Assembly: GCA_019155205.2 (NCBI GenBank)
Contig: JAHNZQ020000010.1
Span: 2,117,606 to 2,181,605 of the forward strand
Length of the DNA stretch: 64,000 nt
Origin: Gracilaria vermiculophylla
Lineage: Eukaryota; Rhodophyta; Florideophyceae; Gracilariales; Gracilariaceae
Reading direction: 5' to 3'
Made by a program: the position numbers and the translations under genes. Under the pieces are notes generated by a model. That model was not told where the DNA came from, did not search any database, and saw nothing but the letters and a program-made list of their open reading frames with translations. Of the stretch, positions 1 through 9,966 are shown in pieces. Each line of letters starts with the position of its first letter. Position 1 is the first letter of the stretch.

Positions 1-870
1 CCGCCTGCACCGCCAGCACTGGACGCCTCGGCCGTCACATGCGCGCGGCCGTGCCGTGGCATTGGACGAGCCAAATGCTCGCGCCCGCGCCGGCGTTCTG
101 GACGCCGCGCGGCGAGACGGCCGCGCGACGCCATCGTGTGCACGGCTGTTTGCGAGGAAGCTGAGGGCGTTGGAACAAAGTTGCCTTCTTGCCGTTCGCT
201 GAAAGCGTGTCGACCAAGCGCGACGGACGCTCTTGCAACCTGTCGCCGACACCGCCAAAGGTGCCATTCATGCATTGCAGCGTGGACCACGTTCCGCGCC
301 CGGCCTTCGAATTCTCACCGTGTCAAATCGGGTCATGGCCGCCCACGACACTGCAAGTTGCTTCTCTGCACTGCAGGAAGCAAGCGCTTCCACCTCCACA
401 ACGTTACACCACGCTGTGCCGAAAGGCAGCCTTTACGTTACAGTTCTCTAGCTAGAGGGAGCAGACGTTGAACGCAAGAAACAGCATGTTGTTTGCTGGC
501 TGCACTCCAAAGTATGACAGCATAAGTGCACGTCTCCCAGCACCTCCACGTACCCCAGAGCACGTTTCCCGACCATTACTACCCCCAAATACAACTCCGT
601 CTCTCTCTCCGAAGCACAGCAAACCACGAAAAGAACTCACGACACGAAATCACACATTAGCTGAACACTGCGTAAATGAAGACCAGCACGTTCCGAAAAA
701 AAAGGGGGGAAAAGGCACCTGGGCCTTTACACACGGCTTGCGTCTCTCGACTACGTTTTACTGATCTAAGCGAAAGGGAGCGACTCTGTTTGTTTTGGGC
801 GGAGAAAGAGGAGGAGCGCTCAAGGGAGGAACAAAACGAACGTACACCACATGGAGGAAGTAGTACAGGC
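1..870. other. Intergenic, no supported gene
   Basis: The first 870 bases contain only short overlapping frames without domain signatures or consistent codon use. The first ~130 bases are GC-rich; the rest is balanced. The part nearest 870 presumably holds the 3' UTR of the leftward GSK3 gene, including a purine-rich stretch around 690-830. A neighbouring gene may lie beyond the left edge. Confidence 0.5.
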
Positions 871-2061
871 TCACTGTCTGACAGGATCGCCATACTTTTT
901 ATGCAACTCTTCATAAACACTGTGCGGCAAAATACGTGAAGCCAAATCGGCAGCATGATGAAACTCATGTTTTGAAAAGTTAAACAGCGGTGGAAGCGGT
1001 TTGCCGTTGGGCAACTTGCACGTGGATGAACGAATTTCATCAAAGTAGGGGTGAGCCAGGCCTTGCATGGGTTTCAGTCTCATCGTGGGCGAGTACTGCA
1101 GCATTTTGGATACAAGGTCAATAGCGTCTGTGCTGGTGCGATGGCGGAACACCTTTGTCCAAGACAACGACTTGATCTGCGGGAACTTGAACTCTGTGTA
1201 ATTGCGATTCATAGACATGATCTCCTCTTTGGTGGGTGTGCCCAAAACCTTGATGATTTCGACGAGCTGATCCACACCAGATTCGCCGGGGAACAGTGGG
1301 TGCCCCAGCATTAGTTCGGCCATGACACAGCCAGTGGACCACACGTCGATGGCTGGGAAGTAGTCGGTGGCGCCGAAGATGAGCTCGGGGGCGCGGTAGT
1401 AACGGGAGCAGATGTAGCTGATGTTGGGTTCCTCGCGGACAAGCACCTTTGCTGAACCGAAGTCACACAACTTGAGCACCTGCGTGCTGGGGTTGAGCAG
1501 CAGGTTTTGCGGCTTGATATCGCGGTGGCAGATGCCCAGCGAGTGAATGTAAGCCAAGGCGCGCAATAGCTGGTAAATATACAACTTGATGTAGATTGTG
1601 GGGATGGGTGTCTTGACCTTGGAGTAGTGCTTGGAGATTCTGTATACGGTCTCTGGGACGAATTCGAGGACGAGATTGAGGTAGACTTCGTCGGGCTTGT
1701 CCCCGGATGAGTAAAAACAGTGCTTGAGTTGGCAGACGTTTGTGTGATCAATCATTCGCATAATTTGCAGCTCGCGGTTCTTGTAGCGCTTGTCCTGCAA
1801 GACCTTTTTGATGGCGACGGTTTCGCCGGTTTCGCGCACGGTGGCCTGGAAGACAACGCCGAAGGATCCATTGCCGATGACGCGGGCGGCGCTGTAACTG
1901 ATGGACTCCTTGGGGGTGGCGGAGGAGGAGGCGGAGGGGCGGGGGGCGGCGGCGGAGGGGGCGGGCCTGGCAGAGGGGTTGGATGAATGGTACGATTGCT
2001 GCGCGGGGGGGGGATTGGGGGGAGCTGCGGGCGGTTGCTGGTCGGGCTGGTTGGGCTGCAT
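871..2061 (-). CDS. GSK3: Glycogen synthase kinase 3 (shaggy-type Ser/Thr kinase)
   Basis: A 396-residue CMGC protein kinase phosphorylating Ser/Thr, generally on primed substrates, in cytosol and nucleus. The first ~50 residues are a Pro/Ser/Ala-rich tail. Then come the glycine loop GNGSFG (63-68), the VAIKK lysine (85), the HRDIKPQN catalytic loop (Asp181), the DFG motif (Asp200) and the [14 protein letters not shown] activation segment, whose Tyr216 is the autophosphorylated tyrosine of the family. The arginine and lysine that bind a priming phosphate appear present. Length fits the family. The frame stays open far upstream only through poly-proline coded by a G-run, so the Met at 2061, in a GCCGCCATG context, is chosen. 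It is divergent from the small membrane protein gene at 2759. Identity is essentially certain; the start is likely. Confidence 0.96.
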   Translation of the reverse strand: MQPNQPDQQPPAAPPNPPPAQQSYHSSNPSARPAPSAAAPRPSASSSATPKESISYSAARVIGNGSFGVVFQATVRETGETVAIKKVLQDKRYKNRELQIMRMIDHTNVCQLKHCFYSSGDKPDEVYLNLVLEFVPETVYRISKHYSKVKTPIPTIYIKLYIYQLLRALAYIHSLGICHRDIKPQNLLLNPSTQVLKLCDFGSAKVLVREEPNISYICSRYYRAPELIFGATDYFPAIDVWSTGCVMAELMLGHPLFPGESGVDQLVEIIKVLGTPTKEEIMSMNRNYTEFKFPQIKSLSWTKVFRHRTSTDAIDLVSKMLQYSPTMRLKPMQGLAHPYFDEIRSSTCKLPNGKPLPPLFNFSKHEFHHAADLASRILPHSVYEELHKKYGDPVRQ

Positions 2062-2226
2062 GGCGGCGAAATGGAGGGGGTTGGACGTGGCGGGGGAAGG
2101 GGGGAAGGGGGGGACGCGCGGGGGGGGCGCAAGGGAGGCAGGCGGCAGTGCGGCGCCGGCGGGGGGGAGTGCGGCGGCGGAGGCGGCCAGGAGGAGGGAG
2201 CGGAACGGCGCCGAGGCGACGGGGGG

Positions 2227-2313
<87 letters not shown>

Positions 2314-2758
2314 GGCGGGAACAACGGCGGGCGCGCAAAGCAACGCAGACGTGGCGCGCGCTTTTGGCGGCCGCGCGCGCGCACGGACGGGCCCGCGGGC
2401 GTGCGCGCGGCGCAGCGCCACACGGCCGACAAGACGGGCGTCGATTTTTTGCGCATGCGAGCTGCGCGCGCGCGCGCGCCGCCGTAAGCCACGCGGCGCG
2501 CCAATGCAGCGGCGGCTGCCGCGCTGCCGTAAGGGCGGGGCGCCGCGCCGCGGAGACGCCGTGCCACGGCAACGGCGCGCAGAGCGCAATTCGAACGCGC
2601 GCTCGCGCAGTGCGCGTCCCCCTCCCCTCGCCTTCCTCCAACATGGCGGCAGCGCACGCCCGCTCGCCGCGCCGCGCGCCGCCTTCGCCGCCGCCGCTGC
2701 TGCAGCTGCCGCCGCCCTCGCCACCGCCGCCGCTGCAGCCGTCGCCGCCGCCGCCGCC
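2062..2758. promoter_or_regulatory. Divergent GC-rich promoter region with an 83-nt G-run
   Basis: This spacer separates the start codons of GSK3 (minus) and a membrane protein (plus). It is extremely GC-rich. It contains an uninterrupted G-run at 2230-2312, alternating GC tracts around 2465-2480, a CCAAT box inside GCGCCAATG at 2498-2506, and GCC triplets at 2680-2757. A short upstream frame (2643-2762) ends on the next gene's start codon. The promoter role is inferred from position and the CCAAT box. Confidence 0.55.
2230..2312 (+). repeat. Poly-G homopolymer, 83 nt
   Basis: An uninterrupted run of 83 G lies about 170 bases upstream of the GSK3 start codon, so the GSK3 sense strand carries poly-C. 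Such runs are error-prone in sequencing, so the true length is uncertain. Confidence 0.9.
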
Positions 2759-2762
2759 ATGA
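2643..2762 (+). CDS. Possible upstream ORF overlapping the next start
   Basis: A 39-codon frame begins ATGGCGGCAGCG and is almost entirely Pro, Ala, Ser and Leu. Its TGA stop overlaps the ATG of the downstream membrane-protein gene as ATGA (2759-2762). It has no domain and is most likely a regulatory uORF or chance frame in the 5' leader. No start of transcription can be seen, so it may not be transcribed. Confidence 0.25.
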   Translation: MAAAHARSPRRAPPSPPPLLQLPPPSPPPPLQPSPPPPP

Positions 2763-3190
2763 AGGCGTCGTCTTCGTCGCTGTCGTCGTCGTCGTCTCTG
2801 TCGTCGTCCCCGCCAGAACCGCCACCGCGCGCGCCGCCGCGCCGCGCCCGCGCGCGCCGCGCCATCGTCTTGCTGTCGCCGTCGCTGCTCGCGCTGGTGG
2901 CGCTGTGGTTCCTCATCGTGTCCCACGCGCGCTCGCTGCCGGCGCACGCGCTCAACATTGCCATGCTTTTCTGCCAACCGTTTCTGCTGTGCGCCTTCGA
3001 GCGCCTCTGTCTCTCGCCGTCCGAGGCCCCGTCGTCCAAGCCGCCGCACCCGCGCGTCCAGTCGCTGCGCGAGTTGGTCGTGCACTCGCCGCCCTCCCAC
3101 TCCTCCGCCGGCTCCTCGCCCCGTCTGCCCCCGCTCGAGGACGACCCTCATTCGGAGCGCCGCCCCCTCAAGCTCTCCGAGGTACTCTAA
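2759..3190 (+). CDS. Small hypothetical membrane protein
   Basis: A 143-residue protein that I do not recognise. A Ser-rich start and a basic Arg/Pro stretch (about 18-35) precede two hydrophobic segments, about 36-55 ([19 protein letters not shown]) and 60-82 ([17 protein letters not shown]). A Pro/Ser-rich polar tail follows. This suggests an integral membrane protein with one or two spans and a basic cytosolic N-terminus. The start has a GCCGCCATG context, and the frame is broken from the upstream GC-rich region only by this choice. Its stop lies 36 bases from the SDHA stop on the other strand. The hydrophobic pattern and codon use make it a probable real gene. Confidence 0.55.
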   Translation: MKASSSSLSSSSSLSSSPPEPPPRAPPRRARARRAIVLLSPSLLALVALWFLIVSHARSLPAHALNIAMLFCQPFLLCAFERLCLSPSEAPSSKPPHPRVQSLRELVVHSPPSHSSAGSSPRLPPLEDDPHSERRPLKLSEVL

Positions 3191-3226
3191 AATCGTCGTC
3201 GCGCTCAGTTTACTCGTCAAAACTGT

Positions 3227-5122
3227 CTAGTATGTGCGCTTTGCAGGCGGGAACGCCGTTTGCTCCGCGTCGTCCAGGCTCGTGTTGATCACCGGTCGGT
3301 AATCAATCTCTACGAATCCCCGTTTGTACTTCTTCTCAGTGTGGTCGCTGATCCACCCCAGCGTGTGCTTCATCCAGTGCTCATCGTCCCTTTCAGTGAA
3401 GTCTTCCCGCGCATGCGCTCCGCGGCTCTCCTTTCGCGCCTCCGCGCTGTGCATTGTAATGGCTGCATTCTGCAGTAAGTTCCTCAACTCCAAGGTTTCC
3501 ACCATATCTGTATTAAAGATCATGTCTCGATCACTCGTCTTCACCGACGCAAAGTCCTCGTAGCACTCGTCGATTTTCTTGCATCCTTCCTTCAAACTGT
3601 CATCCGTGCGGAACACCGCAGCATGGTCCTGCATAATCTTCTGCATATTCATCCGAATCTCGGATGTGCGCAGTTCCCCATCCGCGTAACGAACCTTGTC
3701 CATGTCGGCAATCGCCTGTTCACCGGCATCGCTCGGCAGCGGTCGGTGCGCACTGTTCGGCTTCACAAGCTCGGCTACTCGTTTCGCTGTTGCACGTCCA
3801 AACACGACGATATCCAGCAACGAGTTCGCTCCTAGCCGGTTTGCACCATGCACACTTGCGCATGCCGCCTCCCCGGCTGCAAGCAATCCAGGTACCACGT
3901 GGTTAGGATCCCCATCCTTTAACGTCACCACTTCACCGCGCCAATTTGTCGGAATACCGCCCATGTTGTAGTGCACCGTAGGTAACACAGGAATAGGCTC
4001 CTTGTGCACGTCTACCCCGGCAAACACCTTGGCTGTTTCCGTAATGCCCGGCAATCTCTCCTTCAGCACTGATGGTTCCAAGTGGTCCAGATGCAGGTAG
4101 ATGTGATCCTTGTCTTTGCCTACTCCGCGACCTTCTCGGATCTCTATGGTCATTGAACGTGAAACCACGTCTCGTGAAGCCAGGTCCTTGGCAGATGGAG
4201 CGTACCTTTCCATGAAGCGCTCCCCGTTTGCATTCTTGAGAAAACCACCTTCGCCGCGGGCACCCTCCGTAATGAGACAGCCAGCACCATAGATTCCGGT
4301 GGGATGGAACTGAACAAACTCTAAATCCTGCAGAGGAATTCCGGCGCGCGCCACCATGGCATTGCCGTCACCGGTACAAGTGTGAGCAGAAGTAGCGCTG
4401 AAGTAACATCTGCCGTACCCACCCGTTGCAATGATTGTTGAGTGTGCGTTGAAGCGATGCAGAGATCCATCTTCCATGCACAGAGCAATGACGCCACGAC
4501 AGCTTCCGTCGTGCGGATCCATGATGAGGTCCAGTGCAAAGTACTCCACAAAGAAGTTAGCGTCATGCTTCAGCGACTGGCCGTACAATGTGTGCAGCAT
4601 GGCGTGCCCCGTTCGATCGGCTGCCGCCGCACATCTATAGGCCTGGCCGCCCTTTCCGAATTCAAGCGACTGCCCGCCAAACGCACGCTGGTATATCCGC
4701 CCATCTTCAGTGCGACTAAACGGCACACCATAGTTTTCAAGTTCAATGATTGTGTCGGGAGCCTCTCGACACATGTAGTGGATGGCGTCCTGGTCACCGA
4801 GCCAGTCAGAACCTTTGACTGTGTCATACATGTGCCACCTCCAGTCGTCCTTTGTCATGTTGCCCAGTGCACCGTTGATGCCTCCTTGCGCAGCGACCGT
4901 GTGCGAGCGCGTGGGAAAAAGCTTGGTCACGCATGCAGTTTTCAATCCAGCCTCGCATGCTCCGATCGTCGCCCGAAGCCCGGCGCCTCCAGCACCAACG
5001 ACACAGACATCAACTTCGTGATCAATGACGTCGTAGCCGCCAAGCTTTGTGGTTTTGGTGGAGAGGTCGCGCTTTGCAGGGCAGAGCCTCCTCAGAAATC
5101 GGGATGAAACGCCACGCAGCAT
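3227..5122 (-). CDS. SDHA: Succinate dehydrogenase flavoprotein subunit, mitochondrial
   Basis: A 631-residue flavoprotein of respiratory complex II that oxidises succinate to fumarate in the mitochondrial matrix. The N-terminal ~25 residues are Arg/Ser-rich without acidic residues, a typical presequence. The dinucleotide-binding GAGGAG is at 43-48. The SHTVAAQGG segment supplies the histidine (about 74) that carries covalent FAD. Substrate-site motifs [18 protein letters not shown] and PTVHYNMGG follow. The C-terminal helical domain has the [16 protein letters not shown] segment, and the last residues are FPPAKRTY. Length and motifs match mitochondrial SDHA throughout, with no frame break. 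It is divergent from a GT2 gene with 326 bases between start codons. Confidence 0.97.
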   Translation of the reverse strand: MLRGVSSRFLRRLCPAKRDLSTKTTKLGGYDVIDHEVDVCVVGAGGAGLRATIGACEAGLKTACVTKLFPTRSHTVAAQGGINGALGNMTKDDWRWHMYDTVKGSDWLGDQDAIHYMCREAPDTIIELENYGVPFSRTEDGRIYQRAFGGQSLEFGKGGQAYRCAAAADRTGHAMLHTLYGQSLKHDANFFVEYFALDLIMDPHDGSCRGVIALCMEDGSLHRFNAHSTIIATGGYGRCYFSATSAHTCTGDGNAMVARAGIPLQDLEFVQFHPTGIYGAGCLITEGARGEGGFLKNANGERFMERYAPSAKDLASRDVVSRSMTIEIREGRGVGKDKDHIYLHLDHLEPSVLKERLPGITETAKVFAGVDVHKEPIPVLPTVHYNMGGIPTNWRGEVVTLKDGDPNHVVPGLLAAGEAACASVHGANRLGANSLLDIVVFGRATAKRVAELVKPNSAHRPLPSDAGEQAIADMDKVRYADGELRTSEIRMNMQKIMQDHAAVFRTDDSLKEGCKKIDECYEDFASVKTSDRDMIFNTDMVETLELRNLLQNAAITMHSAEARKESRGAHAREDFTERDDEHWMKHTLGWISDHTEKKYKRGFVEIDYRPVINTSLDDAEQTAFPPAKRTY

Positions 5123-5448
5123 GACTTGTTTGTCTTGCTACGATGGCAATAAGTGATTTCCGAGCAGCCAAACTGTATCTTGCCTCGGGCAGCAGAAACA
5201 GCTCGGAGCACCTTTTTTGGCGTCGTTCGGGAGTCACTCGGCTTCGTCTTGTAAGCAAACCGTTTGTCCCGAAAACCGGGCGGTTATTTGTTAGCACGCA
5301 ATTTCTGGAATAGAAGCCGAAAAACGAGTGAAAAGCGCATCTCTGACGTGGGCTCGCCCATCTCACGAGGAGATTCCACACAAACGCCACAGTCAGCGGT
5401 GGACGCAGCCAAAACAAATCCCCTCGTCATTCCGCAAAGCCTCCGCAT

Positions 5449-6213
5449 ATGTTGAGTTGGCTTCCGCCGATTCTTGTCCCGACCCCGCGCGTCACAGTTA
5501 TCATTCCCACGTACAATGAGTCCAGCACAATCTCGCGCACGATCCGGGCGCTGAAGCAAAACTGCGACGCCCCAATTCAGATCATTGTGGCCGACGGGCA
5601 CTCCGCCGATGACACGACGTCCACTGCCAGCAGAGCCGGCGCAGAAGTGCTGCGCGTGCGCGGCGGGCGCGGCATTCAGCTCAATAAAGCCGTCCCACTC
5701 GCCAGGGCCTCGAACCTTCTCTTTCTGCACGCGGACACAATCGTGCCACCCGCCTTCGACAACGAAATCACGCGCGTGCTCGCAGAGCGCGATGTGGTAG
5801 CCGGCGCGTTTCGACTACGAATAGATTCCGAGCTGCTGGGTATCCGCTGCGTGCAGACGGTTGCCAATTGGCGCTCGCGTTTCCTTCAAAGGCCGTACGG
5901 TGACCAGGGATTGTTCATCTCAAAGAGGAGCTTCAACCAAGTCGGCGGATATCCATCGATGCCATTTCTTGAAGATTACGAACTGGTGCGCAGGCTCTCG
6001 CGCATGGGGCGCGTGAAAACGGCAAGGACGAGCGTCATCACCAACGGAAGAAGATGGGAGACGCTTGGCGTGGCTCAGACAACGATCATGAATCAGCTGG
6101 TTTTGATATCGTATCACCTCGGTGTGAGCCCGACGAGGCTGGGGTTGTGGTACAGAGGCGTGCTCAAAAAAGCCGTCTCGTTAAAAAGAAGAAACGCCTC
6201 CCCTACATCATGA
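5449..6213 (+). CDS. GT2-family glycosyltransferase (TIGR04283-like)
   Basis: A 254-residue GT-A fold glycosyltransferase. The N-terminus carries VTVIIPTYNES (15-25). The nucleotide-sugar region ADGHSADDT is near 48-56 and the metal-site HADT near 94-97. The acceptor-side motif PYGDQGLFISKRSF is followed by GGYPSMPFLEDYELVRRL, which supplies the ED catalytic-base pair. This pattern matches the compact bacterial-type family annotated as rSAM/selenodomain-associated transferase 2, also found in algae. No signal peptide is evident, only a slightly hydrophobic N-terminus and a basic tail. Donor and acceptor cannot be read from sequence. It converges on the HAT-repeat gene with 147 bases between stops. 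Confidence 0.8.
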   Translation: MLSWLPPILVPTPRVTVIIPTYNESSTISRTIRALKQNCDAPIQIIVADGHSADDTTSTASRAGAEVLRVRGGRGIQLNKAVPLARASNLLFLHADTIVPPAFDNEITRVLAERDVVAGAFRLRIDSELLGIRCVQTVANWRSRFLQRPYGDQGLFISKRSFNQVGGYPSMPFLEDYELVRRLSRMGRVKTARTSVITNGRRWETLGVAQTTIMNQLVLISYHLGVSPTRLGLWYRGVLKKAVSLKRRNASPTS

Positions 6214-6360
6214 ACGACTCATGCACAGTCCAGAAGCCTGCATTCCCAAGACACCGCATACCCACACACATACTTTCAACCGCAAAAGTGCACGAGATGA
6301 ATGCCAAGCACGAGGCAGGGTCATGAGGCGATGCCACCATCGACCGCAACAACAAACCAT

Positions 6361-8358
6361 TTACTTGATTTGCAACTTTTGTAGAGACCGACGGACGGCA
6401 GCCTCTGCCCCATCTTCCTCGTAAAGGTGGGCATCTACGCCTGAAGGCGGTGGCATTTCAATACTGTCTGTGTGCTGAGTAGGAGCACCCGCCGGCGAAT
6501 AGCCCCTTTCAAACAAATGAACCGAAGCGCCGACCAAGGCTAATGACATGGCTCCGAGAACAAGCATCAGCACGGCACGATCGACAAGCCGCTCGGCGAT
6601 CTGACCCAAAAAATACATGCCGTCCACGTAGTCTTTCGCAGTATCACTCAAGTACAGCTGATCGTCAAACGAGTTCATCGCCACCACGGATTCGTCGGAA
6701 AGCTTGTACCACTCGACAGGTTTTTCCTGCTGAGCCACTTGTTCGTTGACTGGAACGCGCGCGGGAGCAGGTCTGGAGGGCGGAATGTCCAAGTTAAAGA
6801 CGTACACTCCAATCCTGCGATCTTGCTCGTAACGATCTGCCAACCACTCTTTAAAGGACGCAATGTCAGTAGCGGAGCGTCTCGCCACCCATTCAGAGAC
6901 CTTTCTGAGGTCATCGCCTCTCCGTTTCTGGAGGGTATCATAAAGTTGGCGGTCAGCCTTGGCACGCGTATCAAGCCACTTCATGACGGTTTTCATATCG
7001 TCATCAGAACGCTTGCCAACCAAGAGCCTGAGCATTTTGAGATTCTCGCCGACCGTGCTGATTTGTCGTTGCTTGTCTTGCGGCGAGGTTCGCTCTTTCT
7101 TGGGCTGGTGAACAAACTTGGCTCGTGGGACAACCCAATCGGCGCTCTTGTCAATATGACCGAGTCGCAGTTCCATGGCGGCCCACGCCCTAAGCATGGG
7201 TGTATTGCCTGGGGCGGCGTTGAGCCCTTTCTGAAACAGCTCTCTAGCGACGTGGTAGCGGCGGTGCTTTTGCTCCATGACCGCCCAGGCATGCCAGATC
7301 GGAGCGTGCAGCGGGTCGATCTGAGCGCCCTTTTCAAAGAGCTCTCGAGCGAGTTGCAGTCTCCCCCTCCTGGCGGCAAACAGAGCGTAGGCCTGGTACG
7401 TGGGCACGGAGCGCGGATTAAGCTGTAGCGCATGCGTGAACAATTGCTCGGCGTGGATGTAGTCGGCCATCTTCTCGCGCGTGATGGCATAGGCCTGGTA
7501 CGTGGGTACGTGATCAGCATTGAGTTGGATGGCCTTCTCGAAGAGCTGGCACGCACGGTGGTAGCGTCCATGACGCTGTTCCAGGACGCCCCACGAGGAC
7601 CACAAGAAGTGGCTGTGCGGGGCGTGGACGACGCCGGTCTCGAAGACGCGCCTGGCGTCGGCCGTGCTGCCGCAGCGCTCCTCCAGGAGCGCAAGGCTCT
7701 GCCACACGATGCCGTCGGCGCGGTCGACTTGCAAGCAGCGCCGAAAGAGGCGGCGGGCGGCATGCAGGCGGCCACAGCGTTGCTCCATGACGGCCCACGC
7801 ATGCAGCACGCGCACGTTCATGGCGTGGTGGCGCACGGCGCTTTGGAAGACGGCGCGCGCGGCGCCAAAGTTGCGCACGCGTGCCTCGAGCTGCGCCCAG
7901 GCGAGCCACACGCGGGCGTCGTGGGGGTGCGCGTCGGCGAGGGCGCGGAAGAGGGCGCGCGCGGGGCGCTTGTCGTGGCGGGCGGCGAGCTGCAGCGCGC
8001 GGCTGTACTGCGACTGCGAAGGCGTGGAGCGGCGCGGCGAAGGGCGCGGTGGCGGGTTGTTGGGGCGCGGCGGGGGGGGGCGGCGCGGGCGGCGCGCGGC
8101 CATTGCCGGCGCGGTGGCAACGGCCGCTGCGGCGGCGGCGGCTTTGGGGGCATCGGCGTCGGCGGCAGCGGCGGCGCAGGCGGACGCGGACGCACGGCGG
8201 TGGCGCGGTGGCAGACGCAGCGCTGTGCCGAAGGCGAGCGCGGCGCGGTCGACGGAGGCGCGGCGCCGCATCCTGCGCGACGCCTCGGCGAAGCGGCGCG
8301 CCGCGACGATGTCGCCACCCGCGCGCGCGGTGGCCCTTAGGCGCGGCGCGCACAACAT
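6361..8358 (-). CDS. HAT/TPR-repeat organelle RNA-processing factor (HCF107/Mbb1-like)
   Basis: A protein of about 665 residues. The N-terminal ~120 residues are Arg/Ala/Pro-rich and resemble a transit peptide. Roughly eight to nine 34-residue half-a-TPR (HAT) units follow, recognisable by recurring W-x-x-W/Y-A, E-x-R and AR-x-LF patterns. In plants and green algae such arrays bind and stabilise plastid psbB/psbH transcripts (HCF107, Mbb1). A second helical region after about residue 430 carries repeated W-L/V-x-x-R motifs, and one hydrophobic segment near the C-terminus (VLMLVLGAMSLALVGASVHL) looks membrane-spanning, which is unusual for the family. The longest frame starts at a TTG, so the first ATG at 8358 is used; a CCAAT box only 15 bases upstream suggests the true start may be further in. 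Confidence 0.75.
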   Translation of the reverse strand: MLCAPRLRATARAGGDIVAARRFAEASRRMRRRASVDRAALAFGTALRLPPRHRRASASACAAAAADADAPKAAAAAAAVATAPAMAARRPRRPPPPRPNNPPPRPSPRRSTPSQSQYSRALQLAARHDKRPARALFRALADAHPHDARVWLAWAQLEARVRNFGAARAVFQSAVRHHAMNVRVLHAWAVMEQRCGRLHAARRLFRRCLQVDRADGIVWQSLALLEERCGSTADARRVFETGVVHAPHSHFLWSSWGVLEQRHGRYHRACQLFEKAIQLNADHVPTYQAYAITREKMADYIHAEQLFTHALQLNPRSVPTYQAYALFAARRGRLQLARELFEKGAQIDPLHAPIWHAWAVMEQKHRRYHVARELFQKGLNAAPGNTPMLRAWAAMELRLGHIDKSADWVVPRAKFVHQPKKERTSPQDKQRQISTVGENLKMLRLLVGKRSDDDMKTVMKWLDTRAKADRQLYDTLQKRRGDDLRKVSEWVARRSATDIASFKEWLADRYEQDRRIGVYVFNLDIPPSRPAPARVPVNEQVAQQEKPVEWYKLSDESVVAMNSFDDQLYLSDTAKDYVDGMYFLGQIAERLVDRAVLMLVLGAMSLALVGASVHLFERGYSPAGAPTQHTDSIEMPPPSGVDAHLYEEDGAEAAVRRSLQKLQIK

Positions 8359-8628
8359 TCGCGCCCCGCCAGCCAATGGGCGCGCCGTGCTGCTCGGATC
8401 TTTCTGCGCCGCCGTGCTGACAGCTTACCTTACAGTGGGCGCGGGCGCCAACCCCCCCCCCCCCCGAGCGATCTCAACGCGCGAGCTGCGCGCTGCTGCG
8501 CACCGCAGATTGCACGCGCGTCCGCGATCCGATCCGATCCGATCTGCGCGCAGTCGCCACCGCCGTCACCCCATCTCCGCGCCACTTCTGCCGCTGCCGT
8601 CGCGCCCCGCCGCGCCCCGCCGCGCCCC
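8359..8628. promoter_or_regulatory. 270-bp bidirectional promoter
   Basis: It separates the divergent HAT-repeat and PHR2-like genes. It holds CCAATGGGC (8373-8381), a nonamer also present in two other divergent spacers, a C-run near 8451-8465 and a short GATCC tandem around 8527-8542. Promoter function is inferred from position. Confidence 0.5.
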
Positions 8629-9612
8629 ATGTCGCCCGCCGCCTTCGTCCCAACGCCGGCGCTGCCGGCGCGCGCCGCGCGCTCCGTTGCCGCCGCGCCG
8701 CTGTGTCTTGCGCGCGCGCCGCAGCTTGCATCGCGTGCGCGCCCCATCCCCGGCGCGCAGCGCGCGGCCGCCGCCGCCTCCGACGCCGCGCCGCCGCCCG
8801 CCGCGCCGTCGCGCCCCGCGCGCGTGCTGCTGTGGATGGACGGCCACCTGCGCGTGCACGACAACCCCGCGCTGGTGGAGGCGGCGCGCGCGGCCGCCGG
8901 CCCGGGCGCCGCGCTGGTGCCGCTGTGCACGGCGCGCGGCGCGGCGGCGGCCGCCGCCGCCGCCGAGCTGCGCGCCGAGCTGCGGCGCCTCGGCTCGGAC
9001 CTGCTGTGCGTGCGCGGCGATCCGGCGCGCGAGCTGCCGCGCCTGTGCCGCCGCCTGCGGCTGGACGCGCTCTTCTTCTGCCGCGCGGCGTGCGGCGGCG
9101 CGCTGCGGCGGCAGCGCGCCGCCGAGCGCGCGCTACGCGCGGCCGGCGTGCGCGTGCGCGCGTTCGACGGCAACGTGCTACCGCTGCGCGAGCGCGCGCT
9201 GGGCGGCGCGCGCCCCACGCTGGCGCAGGTGCGGCGCGCCGTGGACGCCGCGCGCGCCACGCAGGTGCTGGCGGCGCCGGAGCGGCTGCCGGCGCTGCCG
9301 GCCGCGGCGGCCAGCGTGCCGCAGCTGGCGCTGGCGCCGCGCTGCGGCGGCGGCTCGTCGGCGGCGCTCAAGCTGCTGTCGGCCATGAGCCGCGGCGAGG
9401 AGGTGAACCACTCGCGCCGCGGCGGCGCGCAGCTGGCGTTCCGCCTCAAGGCGCACCTGGACCACGGCTCCATCTCCGTGCGCGCCGTGGCTGCCAGAGT
9501 TGTGGCCGTCATGAACAAGCTCAGCGGCAGCACGTACCACGAGTTGGTGTGGAGGACGTTCCTAGCCGCCACCGAGAGCCACGCCGAAGCGCGCGCTCTG
9601 GCGCCCTGCTAG
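8629..9612 (+). CDS. PHR2-like short photolyase/cryptochrome homologue
   Basis: A 327-residue protein with an Ala/Arg-rich, probably plastid-targeting N-terminus of ~60 residues. The photolyase alpha/beta domain begins RVLLWMDGHLRVHDNPALVEAA, matching the LVWFRRDLRLHDNPAL motif of photolyases. The helical part starts with GGGSSAALKLL and includes RLKAHLDHGSISVRAV and YHELVWRTFL, which match the first part of the FAD domain. It then stops, so the conserved FAD-contact core is missing. The same truncation is known from plant PHR2, so this is probably a family trait and not a break. The role is unknown, and DNA repair is doubtful without the FAD core. GC content is extreme until the last ~120 bases. 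Confidence 0.72.
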   Translation: MSPAAFVPTPALPARAARSVAAAPLCLARAPQLASRARPIPGAQRAAAAASDAAPPPAAPSRPARVLLWMDGHLRVHDNPALVEAARAAAGPGAALVPLCTARGAAAAAAAAELRAELRRLGSDLLCVRGDPARELPRLCRRLRLDALFFCRAACGGALRRQRAAERALRAAGVRVRAFDGNVLPLRERALGGARPTLAQVRRAVDAARATQVLAAPERLPALPAAAASVPQLALAPRCGGGSSAALKLLSAMSRGEEVNHSRRGGAQLAFRLKAHLDHGSISVRAVAARVVAVMNKLSGSTYHELVWRTFLAATESHAEARALAPC

Positions 9613-9966
9613 CTAGCCGTCATAACAAGTTTTAGTAAAATAAAGTCAACAACATGGCGCCCCCTGCGCCGCAGTCGCTGGCGCCCGCCACGTGTGCTCG
9701 CGGCGTTCACACGGCCACGCAGTGCACGTGGGCACGTGTGCATCTGAGCGCCAGCGTGTACACCACATGTGCCGGAATGCGCCATGCACAGTTACAAAGT
9801 GTGCCCTACAAAAAAATGTCACGCACGCACCGCAGCGTACGACACCGTTTTGTTCACAACCCGCTCAACGTATCAAAACAACAACAAAAAAAACCAAAAG
9901 GGAAGAACACGCTGCCGTCATGCTCCGCTGTCGGTGCTCGCAGCAGCATGCGCTCTATGATCGTCT
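9613..9966. other. Convergent intergenic, 3' UTRs
   Basis: This stretch lies between the stops of the PHR2-like gene and the leftward SAPS-like gene. It includes a possible polyadenylation signal AATAAA (about 9640) and an A-rich segment near 9870-9900. No gene is seen. Confidence 0.5.

Noticed and set aside
871..3039. A 722-residue version of GSK3
   Set aside because: The extra N-terminus is poly-Pro and Arg/Ala coded by the G-run and promoter, and overlaps the divergent gene. The Met at 2061 fits better.
7664..9388. A 574-codon plus-strand frame
   Set aside because: It is antisense to the HAT-repeat gene and out of frame with the PHR2-like gene; composition is Arg/Ala/Pro only.
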